From NCBI GenBank assembly GCA_021737445.1, contig JAIPDY010000027.1, forward strand, positions 1 through 20,804: a DNA stretch of 20,804 nucleotides, in the 5' to 3' direction. Below the pieces are notes generated by a model. The model saw only the letters and a program-made list of their open reading frames with translations. It was not told the origin of the DNA and did not search any database. Positions within the stretch are counted from its first letter, which is position 1; each line of letters opens with the position of its first letter. This DNA is from Desulfotignum sp. (GTDB lineage Bacteria > Desulfobacterota > Desulfobacteria > Desulfobacterales > Desulfobacteraceae). Shown piece by piece: positions 14,254 through 20,804 of the stretch. Position numbers and translations under genes: made by a program.

Positions 14254-16692
14254 TTATTCCGGCAGATCCGCATGAAAAATTTCCACCAGGCGGCTGGATA
14301 TGGCGGCATGGAGTTTGCGGATACTTTTTTCATTCAGGGTTTTGACCTCAGACCGATAAACTATACGAAAAGACAAAGATTTTTTTCCTTCAGCCAGGGG
14401 ACTGCCTTCAAACAGGTCAAATAAAAACATATCTTCCACCAGCGCATGATTTCCGGCAATGGTTTTCATCTGACCCATTATATCTCCCACCGGTATCTGC
14501 TGATCCACAATCAAAGTAACATCCTGTGATATGGATGGGAACCTTGGCAGGGGCACTGACTGGATCTGTTGCGGTACCTGTCCCATCACTGCTGTCAGGT
14601 CAAGTTCAAACACATAGGCACGCTGTTTCAGCCCGAATTTTTTTAATACCGGGGTTGCAATCTTCCCTAAATGCCCCAGTACCGTATTATTTTTACTGAC
14701 CCGGGCACCCTGTCCGGACTCCAGATATGGACAGGCTGAATGCTCACTCCTGTTATAATCTGCATCAAAAATACCCAACGCTTCCAGCAGGTCTTCCATC
14801 ATCCCCTTCAGATCAAAAAAATCCAGAGGCTGTTTTTTGGAATACCAGGCCTGATGGGTCCGGTTACCGGTTATCAATCCAGCCACCATCTCCATCTCTG
14901 TGGGCAATGTTTCTTTATTTGTGCTGAAAAAGATTTTACCTATCTCAAACAGATGTATGGTATCTGTCTGCTGGGCATTATTCTTGCGCATGTTTTCCAG
15001 CAGGCCGGGCAAAAGGGAGGTTCTGAGCACCGACATCTGATCAGACAGCGGGTTCAGGATTTCCACCACATTCCTGCGGAAATCGGATTCCGGCAGAAGC
15101 AGGCGGTCACAGAAATCTTTGGAAATAAAATTATAATTAATGGCTTCATAAAATGACAAACCAATGAGAATGCGGCGTATGGCACCCCGTGTCAGAATCA
15201 CCGGATCCAGAGGTCTTCCCTTTGCCGGTATTGGCGGATAAGTTGTCTTGACCTGGTTGTATCCCCAGATCCTTGCCACCTCTTCAGACAAATCCTCTGG
15301 CCGGGTTACATCCACCCGGAAAGAGGGAACTGAAACAGTCAGCTGGTCCTGTGAGTACGGATGAACCCCAAATTCCACTGACTCCAGTATCCGGGCGATC
15401 TCATCAGATGAAAAATCGGTCCCCAGCCGGATGTTCAATGCCCGAATATCAAGATCGATCCGGACAGGTTCCAGCTGTACCGGGTATGCATCAATTATAT
15501 CGGCTGCAATGGCGGCATCACAGATATCGGCAATCAGGGTCATGGCCCGCTTTAAGGCATACACCGTTCCATCAGGGTCCATTCCACGTTCAAACCGGTG
15601 TGAGGCATCCGTTGCAATGCCGGTGCGTTTGGCAGTCCTGCGGATGGACACCGGATTAAAACAGGCGCTTTCAATCAGTACCCGGGTTGTGTTTTGTGAA
15701 ATCTCAGAATTCTCACCCCCCATAACTCCGGCCAGGGCAACCGGACGCTGCCCGTCACAGATCATGAGCATATCAGGTTCCAGCTTGTGAACTTTGCTGT
15801 CCAGGGTGGTAAATTCCATGGTGTTCCCGGCTTTCTGCACCACAATCTGTCCCTGGGCCAGATTGTCATAATCAAACGCATGCAGAGGCTGACCTGTTTC
15901 CATCATCACAAAATTGGTGGCATCCACCACATTGTTGATGGATGACAACCCCACAGATTCCAGGCGCCTGCGCAGCCAGAAAGGAGACGGACCCACTGTG
16001 ACATCAAACAAAAGACCGGCTGAGTACCTGGGGCATAAATCCGGATCCTTGATATCCACCCGGGCATGATCGTGAATGGATTGTGACCTGATTCTCTGCT
16101 GAGGCAGGGTCACATCCGGTTTGACAATTTTCTGGTTCGGTTGGACAAAAGCCCCCATTTCCCTGGCCACACCCATCACGCTCAGGCAGTCTGGCCGGTT
16201 GGGAGTCAAATCGATCTCAAACAGGGTATCTGAAATATCCAGGGCCTGCTGCAAAGGGGTGCCAGGGGCATGGTCTCCTGCAAGGTCCATAATGCCTGAA
16301 GCATCCGCATCCAGCAGCAGTTCGGCAGCAGAACAGAGCATGCCTTCCGACACCTCTCCCCTGAGCTTGCTTTTCTTTATTTTAAGATCCCCAGGCAGGA
16401 CAGTACCTGGCAGGGCACAGGCCGAAAGCATTCCCCTGCGCACATTGGGAGCACCGCATACAATCTGCACCGGATCGCCACTGCCTGTATCCACCATGCA
16501 GCAGGTCAGTTTATCAGCTCCGGGATGTTGTTTGACATCCAGTACACGGGCTGCCACAATTCCATCAAGGTAATCATACAGGTTTTCAACCGTGTCCACT
16601 TCCAGACCCGCCATGGTGAGTCTGGAGGCAATCTCATCCGGTTCAAGATCCATCTGAATATATTCTTTTATCCAGCTCAAACTGACTTTCAT
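14254..16692 (-). CDS. pheT: Phenylalanyl-tRNA synthetase beta subunit
   Basis: The protein has 812 residues, normal for bacterial PheT. The N-terminus MKVSLSWIKEYI leads into an EMAP-like tRNA-binding domain (about 38-150; QHPGADKLTCC, VCGAPNVRRG, SEGMLCS). B3/B4 editing and B5 domains follow (EDLSEEVARIWGYNQV), then the catalytic-like core, and a C-terminal anticodon-binding FDX-ACB domain (LPRFPSISQDVTLIV, FRIVYRSEVKTLNE). With PheS it forms the alpha2-beta2 enzyme; beta supplies editing and tRNA binding. It starts 2 bp after the pheS stop, so translation is likely coupled. It is followed by the tRNA-Gly promoter; no terminator is visible between. Confidence 0.97.
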   Translation of the reverse strand: MKVSLSWIKEYIQMDLEPDEIASRLTMAGLEVDTVENLYDYLDGIVAARVLDVKQHPGADKLTCCMVDTGSGDPVQIVCGAPNVRRGMLSACALPGTVLPGDLKIKKSKLRGEVSEGMLCSAAELLLDADASGIMDLAGDHAPGTPLQQALDISDTLFEIDLTPNRPDCLSVMGVAREMGAFVQPNQKIVKPDVTLPQQRIRSQSIHDHARVDIKDPDLCPRYSAGLLFDVTVGPSPFWLRRRLESVGLSSINNVVDATNFVMMETGQPLHAFDYDNLAQGQIVVQKAGNTMEFTTLDSKVHKLEPDMLMICDGQRPVALAGVMGGENSEISQNTTRVLIESACFNPVSIRRTAKRTGIATDASHRFERGMDPDGTVYALKRAMTLIADICDAAIAADIIDAYPVQLEPVRIDLDIRALNIRLGTDFSSDEIARILESVEFGVHPYSQDQLTVSVPSFRVDVTRPEDLSEEVARIWGYNQVKTTYPPIPAKGRPLDPVILTRGAIRRILIGLSFYEAINYNFISKDFCDRLLLPESDFRRNVVEILNPLSDQMSVLRTSLLPGLLENMRKNNAQQTDTIHLFEIGKIFFSTNKETLPTEMEMVAGLITGNRTHQAWYSKKQPLDFFDLKGMMEDLLEALGIFDADYNRSEHSACPYLESGQGARVSKNNTVLGHLGKIATPVLKKFGLKQRAYVFELDLTAVMGQVPQQIQSVPLPRFPSISQDVTLIVDQQIPVGDIMGQMKTIAGNHALVEDMFLFDLFEGSPLAEGKKSLSFRIVYRSEVKTLNEKSIRKLHAAISSRLVEIFHADLPE

Positions 16693-16694
16693 AA

Positions 16695-17714
16695 TTAAAA
16701 CTGCCCTAAAAAACGCACATCATTTTCAAAATATTTCCGAATATCATCAATCCCATACTTGAGCATGGCCATTCGTTCTATGCCCACACCAAAGGCAAAC
16801 CCAGTGTATTTTTTGGTATCATACCCCACGTTTTCAAATACCGCAGGATGGACCATGCCGGATCCCAGCACCTCCAGCCATCCGGTTCTTGAGCACACCC
16901 GGCACCCCTCGCCTCTGCACATCACACACTGGATATCCACTTCAGCACTGGGTTCAGTAAAGGGAAAATAGCTGGGCCTGAAACGCAACTGTGTCTTGTC
17001 ATCAAAGAACTGGTGCACAAATGTTGTCAAAATCCCCTTAAGATCCCCAAAGGAAATATTTTCGTCCACCATCAGTCCTTCGATCTGATGAAACATGGGG
17101 GTGTGGGTCAGGTCAGAATCACAGCGAAAAACCTTGCCGGCAGAAATAATCCTCACCGGCGGATCGGTCTTTTCCATTGTCCGTGGCTGAGACGGCGATG
17201 TATGGGTCCTCAAAACAATATTGTCAGACACATAAAAGGTGTCCTGCATATCCCTTGCCGGATGATACTTTGGGATATTCAATGCTTCAAAATTGTAATA
17301 ATCGGTTTCCACCTCCGGGCCTTCAACAATGTCAAAGCCCAGGCGGAGAAAAATGCCGCATATCTCGTCCAGAACCTGGGTAACGGGGTGTAAAGAGCCA
17401 TGCCCGCGCCTTCTGCCTGGAAGGGTCACATCAACCTCCGGGCCGTTGTCCGCTTTGTTTGCTTTCATGGTGGTTCGGGACTGCTGGATGGCTTTTTCCA
17501 GCTTTGTTTTCAGCAGATTGGCATTTTTCCCGGCATCAGGCCGCTGATCTTCGGGAAGCGAAGAGATGCTTCTTAAAAATGCAGTCAAAATTCCTTTTCT
17601 GCCCAGATATCGGATGGATACCATTTCCAGATCTTCGGATGTCTTTGCCGCCTGAATCTCTTCAAATGCCTGATTTTCAATATCATTGATAGGATTTTCC
17701 AAAATATCCCCCAA
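16695..17714 (-). CDS. pheS: Phenylalanyl-tRNA synthetase alpha subunit
   Basis: Up to 339 residues. It has an N-terminal coiled-coil tRNA-binding region (about 10-90) and a class II catalytic core: GSLHPVTQVLDEI, FDIVEGPEVETDYYNFEALN, motif 2 around KVFRCDSDLTHTPMFHQIEG, RPSYFPFTEPSAEVD and motif 3 GVGIERMAMLKYG. It contains CVMCRGEGCRVC (Cys263, 266, 271, 274), a cysteine insertion known from many bacterial PheS proteins but missing in E. coli. The start is uncertain: both candidates are TTG, at 17714 and 17702. The second has GGGGGA just upstream and gives an N-terminus MENPIND more like relatives. It begins about 9 bp after rplT, leaving no room for a pheM-type leader. Confidence 0.96.
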   Translation of the reverse strand: MGDILENPINDIENQAFEEIQAAKTSEDLEMVSIRYLGRKGILTAFLRSISSLPEDQRPDAGKNANLLKTKLEKAIQQSRTTMKANKADNGPEVDVTLPGRRRGHGSLHPVTQVLDEICGIFLRLGFDIVEGPEVETDYYNFEALNIPKYHPARDMQDTFYVSDNIVLRTHTSPSQPRTMEKTDPPVRIISAGKVFRCDSDLTHTPMFHQIEGLMVDENISFGDLKGILTTFVHQFFDDKTQLRFRPSYFPFTEPSAEVDIQCVMCRGEGCRVCSRTGWLEVLGSGMVHPAVFENVGYDTKKYTGFAFGVGIERMAMLKYGIDDIRKYFENDVRFLGQF

Positions 17715-17723
17715 TGGGTTTTT

Positions 17724-18077
17724 CTAGTTCAGCCTGGCAGCTGCCTGGGAGGCCAGCTGGGAAAAACTGTCAGGATCTGACACAGCAAGATCAGCCAGTA
17801 CCTTGCGATCAAGCTCGCAGCCAGCCAGCTTCAGGCCGTGGATAAACTGGGAATAGGACAAATCATTCATTCTGGCACCGGCGTTGATCCTGACAACCCA
17901 CAGTTTTCTGAAGTCACGTTTCCGGACACGCCTGTCCCGGTAGGCGTACATCAATGCCTTGTCAACCGAATCAGCAGCGGTTCTGAACAATTTACTCCTG
18001 CCGCCCCGGAAACCTTTAGCCAGTTTCAGCACCTTGTTTCTGCGCCGCCGCGCTTTGAATCCTCTTTTTACTCTCAT
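17724..18077 (-). CDS. rplT: 50S ribosomal protein L20
   Basis: The protein has 117 residues, the standard length. The N-terminal basic tail RVKRGFKARRRRNKVLKLAKGFRGGRSKLFRTA and the globular part (YAYRDRRVRKRDFRKLWVVRINA, LSYSQFIHGLK, LDRKVLADLA) are characteristic. L20 binds 23S rRNA early in 50S assembly and is a translational or transcriptional autoregulator in several bacteria. AAGGAG lies 10 nt before the ATG. It sits 79 bp after rpmI. Confidence 0.98.
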   Translation of the reverse strand: MRVKRGFKARRRRNKVLKLAKGFRGGRSKLFRTAADSVDKALMYAYRDRRVRKRDFRKLWVVRINAGARMNDLSYSQFIHGLKLAGCELDRKVLADLAVSDPDSFSQLASQAAARLN

Positions 18078-18156
18078 GGTTTAATAACTCCTTGGAAAAA
18101 TCATGTTACACGCCAGATTCTGTTTTTATCGACAAAACCAGACGTCATCTGTCTTT

Positions 18157-18354
18157 TCAGCCGTTGGGCAGCATCCGCCGGATTTCTTTCATATCAGATC
18201 CGGCAACCATCTGATCCAGCCGCAGCGCCCGTTTTCTCTTGGTGGTCTTTTTGGTCAGAATATGGCTGGCATGGGATTTTCTGAATTTATATTTTCCTGA
18301 TCCGGTTTTTTTGAACCGTTTTGCAGCCGCTCTTGTTGTCTTGATTTTTGGCAT
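18157..18354 (-). CDS. rpmI: 50S ribosomal protein L35
   Basis: The protein has 65 residues. I chose the ATG at 18354 because AAGGAG lies upstream and the protein then begins MPKIKTTRAAAKRFKKTGSG, as L35 does; the frame opens 20 codons earlier inside the leader. The remaining pattern SHASHILTKKTTKRKRALR and MLP at the end is also typical. A strong terminator-like hairpin lies 28-79 bp upstream, so expression of rpmI-rplT may be set by attenuation. Confidence 0.97.
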   Translation of the reverse strand: MPKIKTTRAAAKRFKKTGSGKYKFRKSHASHILTKKTTKRKRALRLDQMVAGSDMKEIRRMLPNG

Positions 18355-18381
18355 TATACCTCTCCTTGTATTACATATTAC

Positions 18382-18433
18382 AAAAAAAAGAGATGGTGGT
18401 GTATACCGCAACATTTAGGTATACACCACCATC
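18382..18433 (-). terminator. Strong hairpin with U8 between infC and rpmI (candidate attenuator)
   Basis: Perfect 16-bp arms (18392-18407 and 18418-18433) enclose a 10-nt loop. In the minus-strand transcript UC and then eight U residues follow. This is a textbook intrinsic terminator inside the infC-rpmI-rplT operon, so readthrough must occur or another promoter must serve rpmI. A smaller alternative hairpin, ATCCAT/ATGGAT, ends in three bases shared with the first arm. Confidence 0.85.
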
Positions 18434-18487
18434 CATTAGGCTATGGATTGATCGTGCGCAGGTTTTTAAAAATCAGGGAATTCAGTC

Positions 18488-19015
18488 TTATTTAGGGGCC
18501 AGCAGCATGGTGATCACCCGGCCTTCAAAACGGGGGAGCTGCTCCACAACGGCAAAATCCGATGTCAGATCGACCACTTTTTCCAAAACCGCATTGGCCT
18601 GTTCCCGGAGCATTACCTCCCGCCCCCGGAATACAAGTGTAATTTTCACCTTGTCATTGTTGCTGATGAATTTTTCAATATGCCGGGCTTTGGTTGCCAG
18701 GTCATGGTCATCTGTTTTTGGCCGGACCTTGATTTCCTTGATCTGGGTGGTTTTCTGCTTTCTTTTGGCTTCCTGTTTTTTCTTTGTCTGTTCGTATTTA
18801 AATTTTCCATGATCCATTATCTTGCAGACAGGGGGATTTGCATCCGGAGACACTTCCACCAGATCAAGATTCTGGTCACCGGCAATTCTTAATGCCTCTG
18901 CAACAGGCATAATACCTATCTGCTCACCATCAGCACCAATCACTCGCACTTCACTGGCCCTGATACCCTTGTTCACATTCACCTGATCCTGTCTTCCTTG
19001 CTTAGATATTTTCAC
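18488..19015 (-). CDS. infC: Translation initiation factor IF-3
   Basis: Up to 175 residues. It has the IF3 N-domain (VNKGIRASEVRVIGADGEQIGIMPVAEAL, DLVEVSPDANPPVCKIMDHGKFKYE), a lysine-rich linker, and the C-domain (KEIKVRPKTDDHDLATKARHIEKFI, VKITLVFRGREV). IF3 prevents premature subunit joining and checks the start codon. The frame opens with GTG at 19015, but AGGAGG ends only one base before it, which is too close. The third codon, ATA (19009-19007), is 7 nt from AGGAGG and gives MSKQGRQ; I think it is the real start, with 173 residues. Rare start codons in infC are a known autoregulation device (AUU in E. coli). Two candidate promoters lie upstream. Length and domains are otherwise normal. 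Confidence 0.96.
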   Translation of the reverse strand: MKISKQGRQDQVNVNKGIRASEVRVIGADGEQIGIMPVAEALRIAGDQNLDLVEVSPDANPPVCKIMDHGKFKYEQTKKKQEAKRKQKTTQIKEIKVRPKTDDHDLATKARHIEKFISNNDKVKITLVFRGREVMLREQANAVLEKVVDLTSDFAVVEQLPRFEGRVITMLLAPK

Positions 19016-19022
19016 ACCTCCT
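19007..19022 (-). promoter_or_regulatory. infC ribosome site and rare AUA start
   Basis: On the minus strand the sequence AGGAGG (19022-19017) is followed by 7 nt and then ATA. The in-frame GTG is only 1 nt away from AGGAGG, which disfavours it. IF3 discriminates against non-AUG/GUG/UUG starts, so such a codon makes its own synthesis self-limiting. Confidence 0.65.
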
Positions 19023-19043
19023 GCTTATGGTACGATCTTCAAA

Positions 19044-19072
19044 AATAAAAATTAATCGACATATTATGTCAA
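19044..19072 (-). promoter_or_regulatory. Candidate infC-proximal promoter P2
   Basis: On the minus strand -35 TTGACA (19067-19072), 17 bp, then TTTATT (19044-19049; 4 of 6 with consensus). It overlaps the small palindrome GACATATTATGTC at 19058-19070. Confidence 0.5.
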
Positions 19073-19089
19073 GCAAGCATAACCTTGTT

Positions 19090-19118
19090 ATTATAAAATT
19101 TCATCTTTTAAAAAGCAA
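19090..19118 (-). promoter_or_regulatory. Candidate infC promoter P1
   Basis: On the minus strand a perfect -10 TATAAT (19090-19095) lies 17 bp after TTGCTT (19113-19118; 3 of 6). It lies in the 117-bp gap between the deaminase gene and infC, the natural place for the operon promoter. Confidence 0.6.
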
Positions 19119-19132
19119 GATATATTTATTTT

Positions 19133-19720
19133 TTACCCTGAGACTGTTTTTTGATTCCTGACATAAGCATCCAGGAAGCTGTCTTTCCAGTAAAGGGTTT
19201 CTCCTTTATTAAAAAAATCATAAAAAAGATCAAGACTTTTCTGGCGGCAAATCCCGCCGACTACCTTTGCCCGGCTTTCCCGGTAGAGCGGGGGCAAACA
19301 GGTCAGATCACAACCTGTTCCCCCGCCCATGGGATCTTCAAATGCATAAACAATTGTCTTTATGCCGGATAAAATAATGGCGCCATAACACATGAGACAG
19401 GGTTCCATGGTGCAAAAAAGCGTACAATTTTCCGGTGCCACTGGATGATGACCCATTTCCAGCTGTTTCAATGCGCGGATTTCTGCATGATCCACCTCAC
19501 TGATCATGGACCGGCACTTGACAGTGCCGGTCCTGGCTCCTTGCGCGATCACCTGTCCATTTTGAACGATCACGCACCCCACTGGGAATTCCCCCTTATC
19601 CAGGGCTGCTGAAGCCTGATCCAGAGCCAGGGACATATATCTTTCATAGCTGTCTGGTAAAATCTTTTCCCCTTTTCCCACCAATCCATCCCCTCCCATT
19701 AACCAACACCCAACACCCAT
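19133..19720 (-). CDS. CDA-family nucleoside/tRNA deaminase (TadA-like)
   Basis: Up to 195 residues. The zinc deaminase motif is complete: VDHAEIRAL (His78, catalytic Glu80) and MEPCLMC (Cys108, Cys111), with FPVGCVIV before it. Overall it resembles TadA, the enzyme that makes inosine at the tRNA wobble position, but SEVDHAE differs from the usual NPTAHAE, so a free-base or nucleoside deaminase is possible. The start is unclear. Conserved similarity begins near residue 25 (SYERYMSLALDQA). Residues 1-19 look non-conserved, ATGs occur at 19720, 19699 and 19636, and a TTG at 19684 has GGGAGGGG upstream. It is divergent from the dGTPase-like gene and precedes infC on the same strand, but infC has its own promoters. 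Confidence 0.85.
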   Translation of the reverse strand: MGVGCWLMGGDGLVGKGEKILPDSYERYMSLALDQASAALDKGEFPVGCVIVQNGQVIAQGARTGTVKCRSMISEVDHAEIRALKQLEMGHHPVAPENCTLFCTMEPCLMCYGAIILSGIKTIVYAFEDPMGGGTGCDLTCLPPLYRESRAKVVGGICRQKSLDLFYDFFNKGETLYWKDSFLDAYVRNQKTVSG

Positions 19721-19747
19721 TGCATTTTCTGTCAGATGCTGTATTTT
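19720..19747 (+). promoter_or_regulatory. Weak candidate promoter of the dGTPase-like gene
   Basis: TTGCAT (19720-19725) is separated by 16 bp from TATTTT (19742-19747), each 4 of 6 with consensus. A small inverted repeat, AGATGCT/AGCATCT (19734-19740 and 19750-19756), overlaps it. The spacer between the divergent genes is only about 59 bp if the longest deaminase frame is used. Confidence 0.3.
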
Positions 19748-19779
19748 ATAGCATCTTGATAAAACTGCAATATGGATTT

Positions 19780-20804
19780 ATGAAACCACTAGAAAAAAAT
19801 AGGATTTCTCTTGAATCTGATCTGAGTATCAGAACCATTTTCCAAAATCGGGAACTGGCATTTCTGTCCAAGCACGGCACTCCAAGCCAACTGGCAACCA
19901 GACGGCGGCCTGAAGCAGCCATATGCAGTATACGAACTCCGTTTCAACTGGACCGGGACCGCATTGTTTATTCCAACTCCTTCAGACGGTTGAAGTACAA
20001 AACCCAGGTGTTTCTTTCCCCCCTGGGAGACCATTACCGGACCCGTCTGACCCACACCCTGGAAGTATCTGAAATAGCCAGGAATATCGCCAGGGCCATG
20101 CGCCTTAATGAGGATCTGGCAGAAGCCATTGCCCTGGGCCATGACCTGGGCCATACCCCTTTTGGACACGCCGGAGAAACTGCGCTGACTGAAATTCACT
20201 CCCCATGTTTCTCCCATTCAGACCAAAGTCTGCGGGTGGTGGATACCCTTGAAAACAAAGGCCTGGGCCTGAACCTGACCCGGGAAGTCCGAGACGGTAT
20301 ACTCAAACACTCCAAGGGATTTGGCAATATCATTCCAGCTGTTTCCGGGGAAACAGCTGTCACGGTTGAAGGACGGATTGTGCGGGTCGCTGATATCATG
20401 GCCTACCTGAACCACGACCTGGATGACGCACTCAGGGGCAAGGTGATCACCATGGATGAAGTCCCTGATATATGCATCAGAAAACTGGGCCGAACCCATT
20501 CTGCCAGGGCCAGTACCATGATCGAAAACCTGGTGGCAAACAGCGGCCCCCAAAACGGCAAATTTGTTCTGGACATGGGACAGAATATTTTTGGTGCCAT
20601 GACCATTTTACGAAAGTTTCTTTATGAAAAAGTCTACCGGTCCCCAGGGGTGCATAATGAATTTGTGAAGGCAAAAAAGATCATTGAGGAGCTTTACCGG
20701 CATTTTATCCTTGATCCAGACCATTTACAGCAGGAACTGGAAAAAATGGAAATGGCTCCCTGGGACGCCGATAAAAACAGCCTGAAAAGGTCGGTATGCG
20801 ATGT
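19780..20804 (+). CDS. dgt: dGTPase-like HD-domain triphosphohydrolase (3' partial)
   Basis: The frame is open from the ATG at 19780 to the window end (341 codons), so the C-terminus is missing; relatives are only slightly longer. The HD-domain pattern is clear: RLTHTLEVSEIARNIARAM with His92, ALGHDLGHTPFGHAGE with His121/Asp122, and RVADIMAYLNHDLDDAL with Asp205. SNSFRRLKYKTQVF and GDHYRTRLTH before the HD core are typical of Dgt and related deoxynucleoside triphosphate triphosphohydrolases, which split dNTP to deoxynucleoside and triphosphate. Substrate preference cannot be read here. An upstream ATG at 19772 is out of frame and stops after three codons. The ribosome site is poor. The gene is divergent from the deaminase. 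Confidence 0.92.
   Translation, partial: MKPLEKNRISLESDLSIRTIFQNRELAFLSKHGTPSQLATRRRPEAAICSIRTPFQLDRDRIVYSNSFRRLKYKTQVFLSPLGDHYRTRLTHTLEVSEIARNIARAMRLNEDLAEAIALGHDLGHTPFGHAGETALTEIHSPCFSHSDQSLRVVDTLENKGLGLNLTREVRDGILKHSKGFGNIIPAVSGETAVTVEGRIVRVADIMAYLNHDLDDALRGKVITMDEVPDICIRKLGRTHSARASTMIENLVANSGPQNGKFVLDMGQNIFGAMTILRKFLYEKVYRSPGVHNEFVKAKKIIEELYRHFILDPDHLQQELEKMEMAPWDADKNSLKRSVCD

Noticed and set aside
17873..17888. TGGCAC-N5-TTGAT, similar to a sigma-54 promoter
   Set aside because: It lies inside rplT in antisense orientation, lacks the GC of the -12 element, and leads to no gene on that strand.
1..20804. Mobile elements, CRISPR arrays, prophage genes
   Set aside because: No transposase or integrase frames, no spaced direct repeats and no attachment-like duplication next to the tRNA were seen.

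Overview
The window reads as chromosomal DNA of a Gram-negative bacterium with roughly 50% G+C, most likely a sulfate-reducing Desulfobacterota of the Desulfobacteraceae type. That is inferred from protein flavour (GcvH-like proteins with cysteine modules, a bacterial archaemetzincin, an NtrC-type regulator) and from gene order, not from a database search. Nearly everything from 2 kb to 19.7 kb is on the minus strand. The two edge genes are cut by the window: a GcvH-like gene at the left and a dGTPase-like gene at the right.

Left accessory part (1-4059): two tandem plus-strand genes encode GcvH-fold proteins, the second with a duplicated four-cysteine module. Both lack the lipoyl lysine at the canonical position. 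They converge, with a 20-bp overlap, on a minus-strand pair: a sigma-54-dependent response regulator followed by an archaemetzincin-type zinc protease. Upstream of the regulator on the same strand is an NfsB-type nitroreductase. This is the least ordinary part of the window.

Central part (4219-13948, minus strand, transcribed right to left): rimP-nusA-infB-rbfA-truB-rpsO-pnp plus a WalJ/YycJ-type metallo-beta-lactamase-fold gene overlapping the end of pnp. This is the classical transcription/translation and RNA-decay operon. Two long hairpins lie between rpsO and pnp.

Junction (13949-14253): a tRNA-Gly(CCC) gene with its own near-consensus sigma-70 promoter, followed by an intrinsic-terminator-like hairpin just before rimP. 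The layout resembles metY-rimP-nusA-infB of E. coli, with a different tRNA.

Right part (14254-19015): infC-rpmI-rplT-pheS-pheT. A strong hairpin plus U-tract lies between infC and rpmI, suggesting attenuation of the ribosomal-protein genes. infC appears to use a rare AUA start placed 7 nt after a perfect Shine-Dalgarno sequence. Upstream are a CDA-family deaminase (TadA-like) and, divergently, a dGTPase-like HD-domain gene that runs off the right end.

Overall the window joins two translation operons back to back, with several candidate RNA control elements between genes. I see no mobile element, CRISPR array or insertion sequence.
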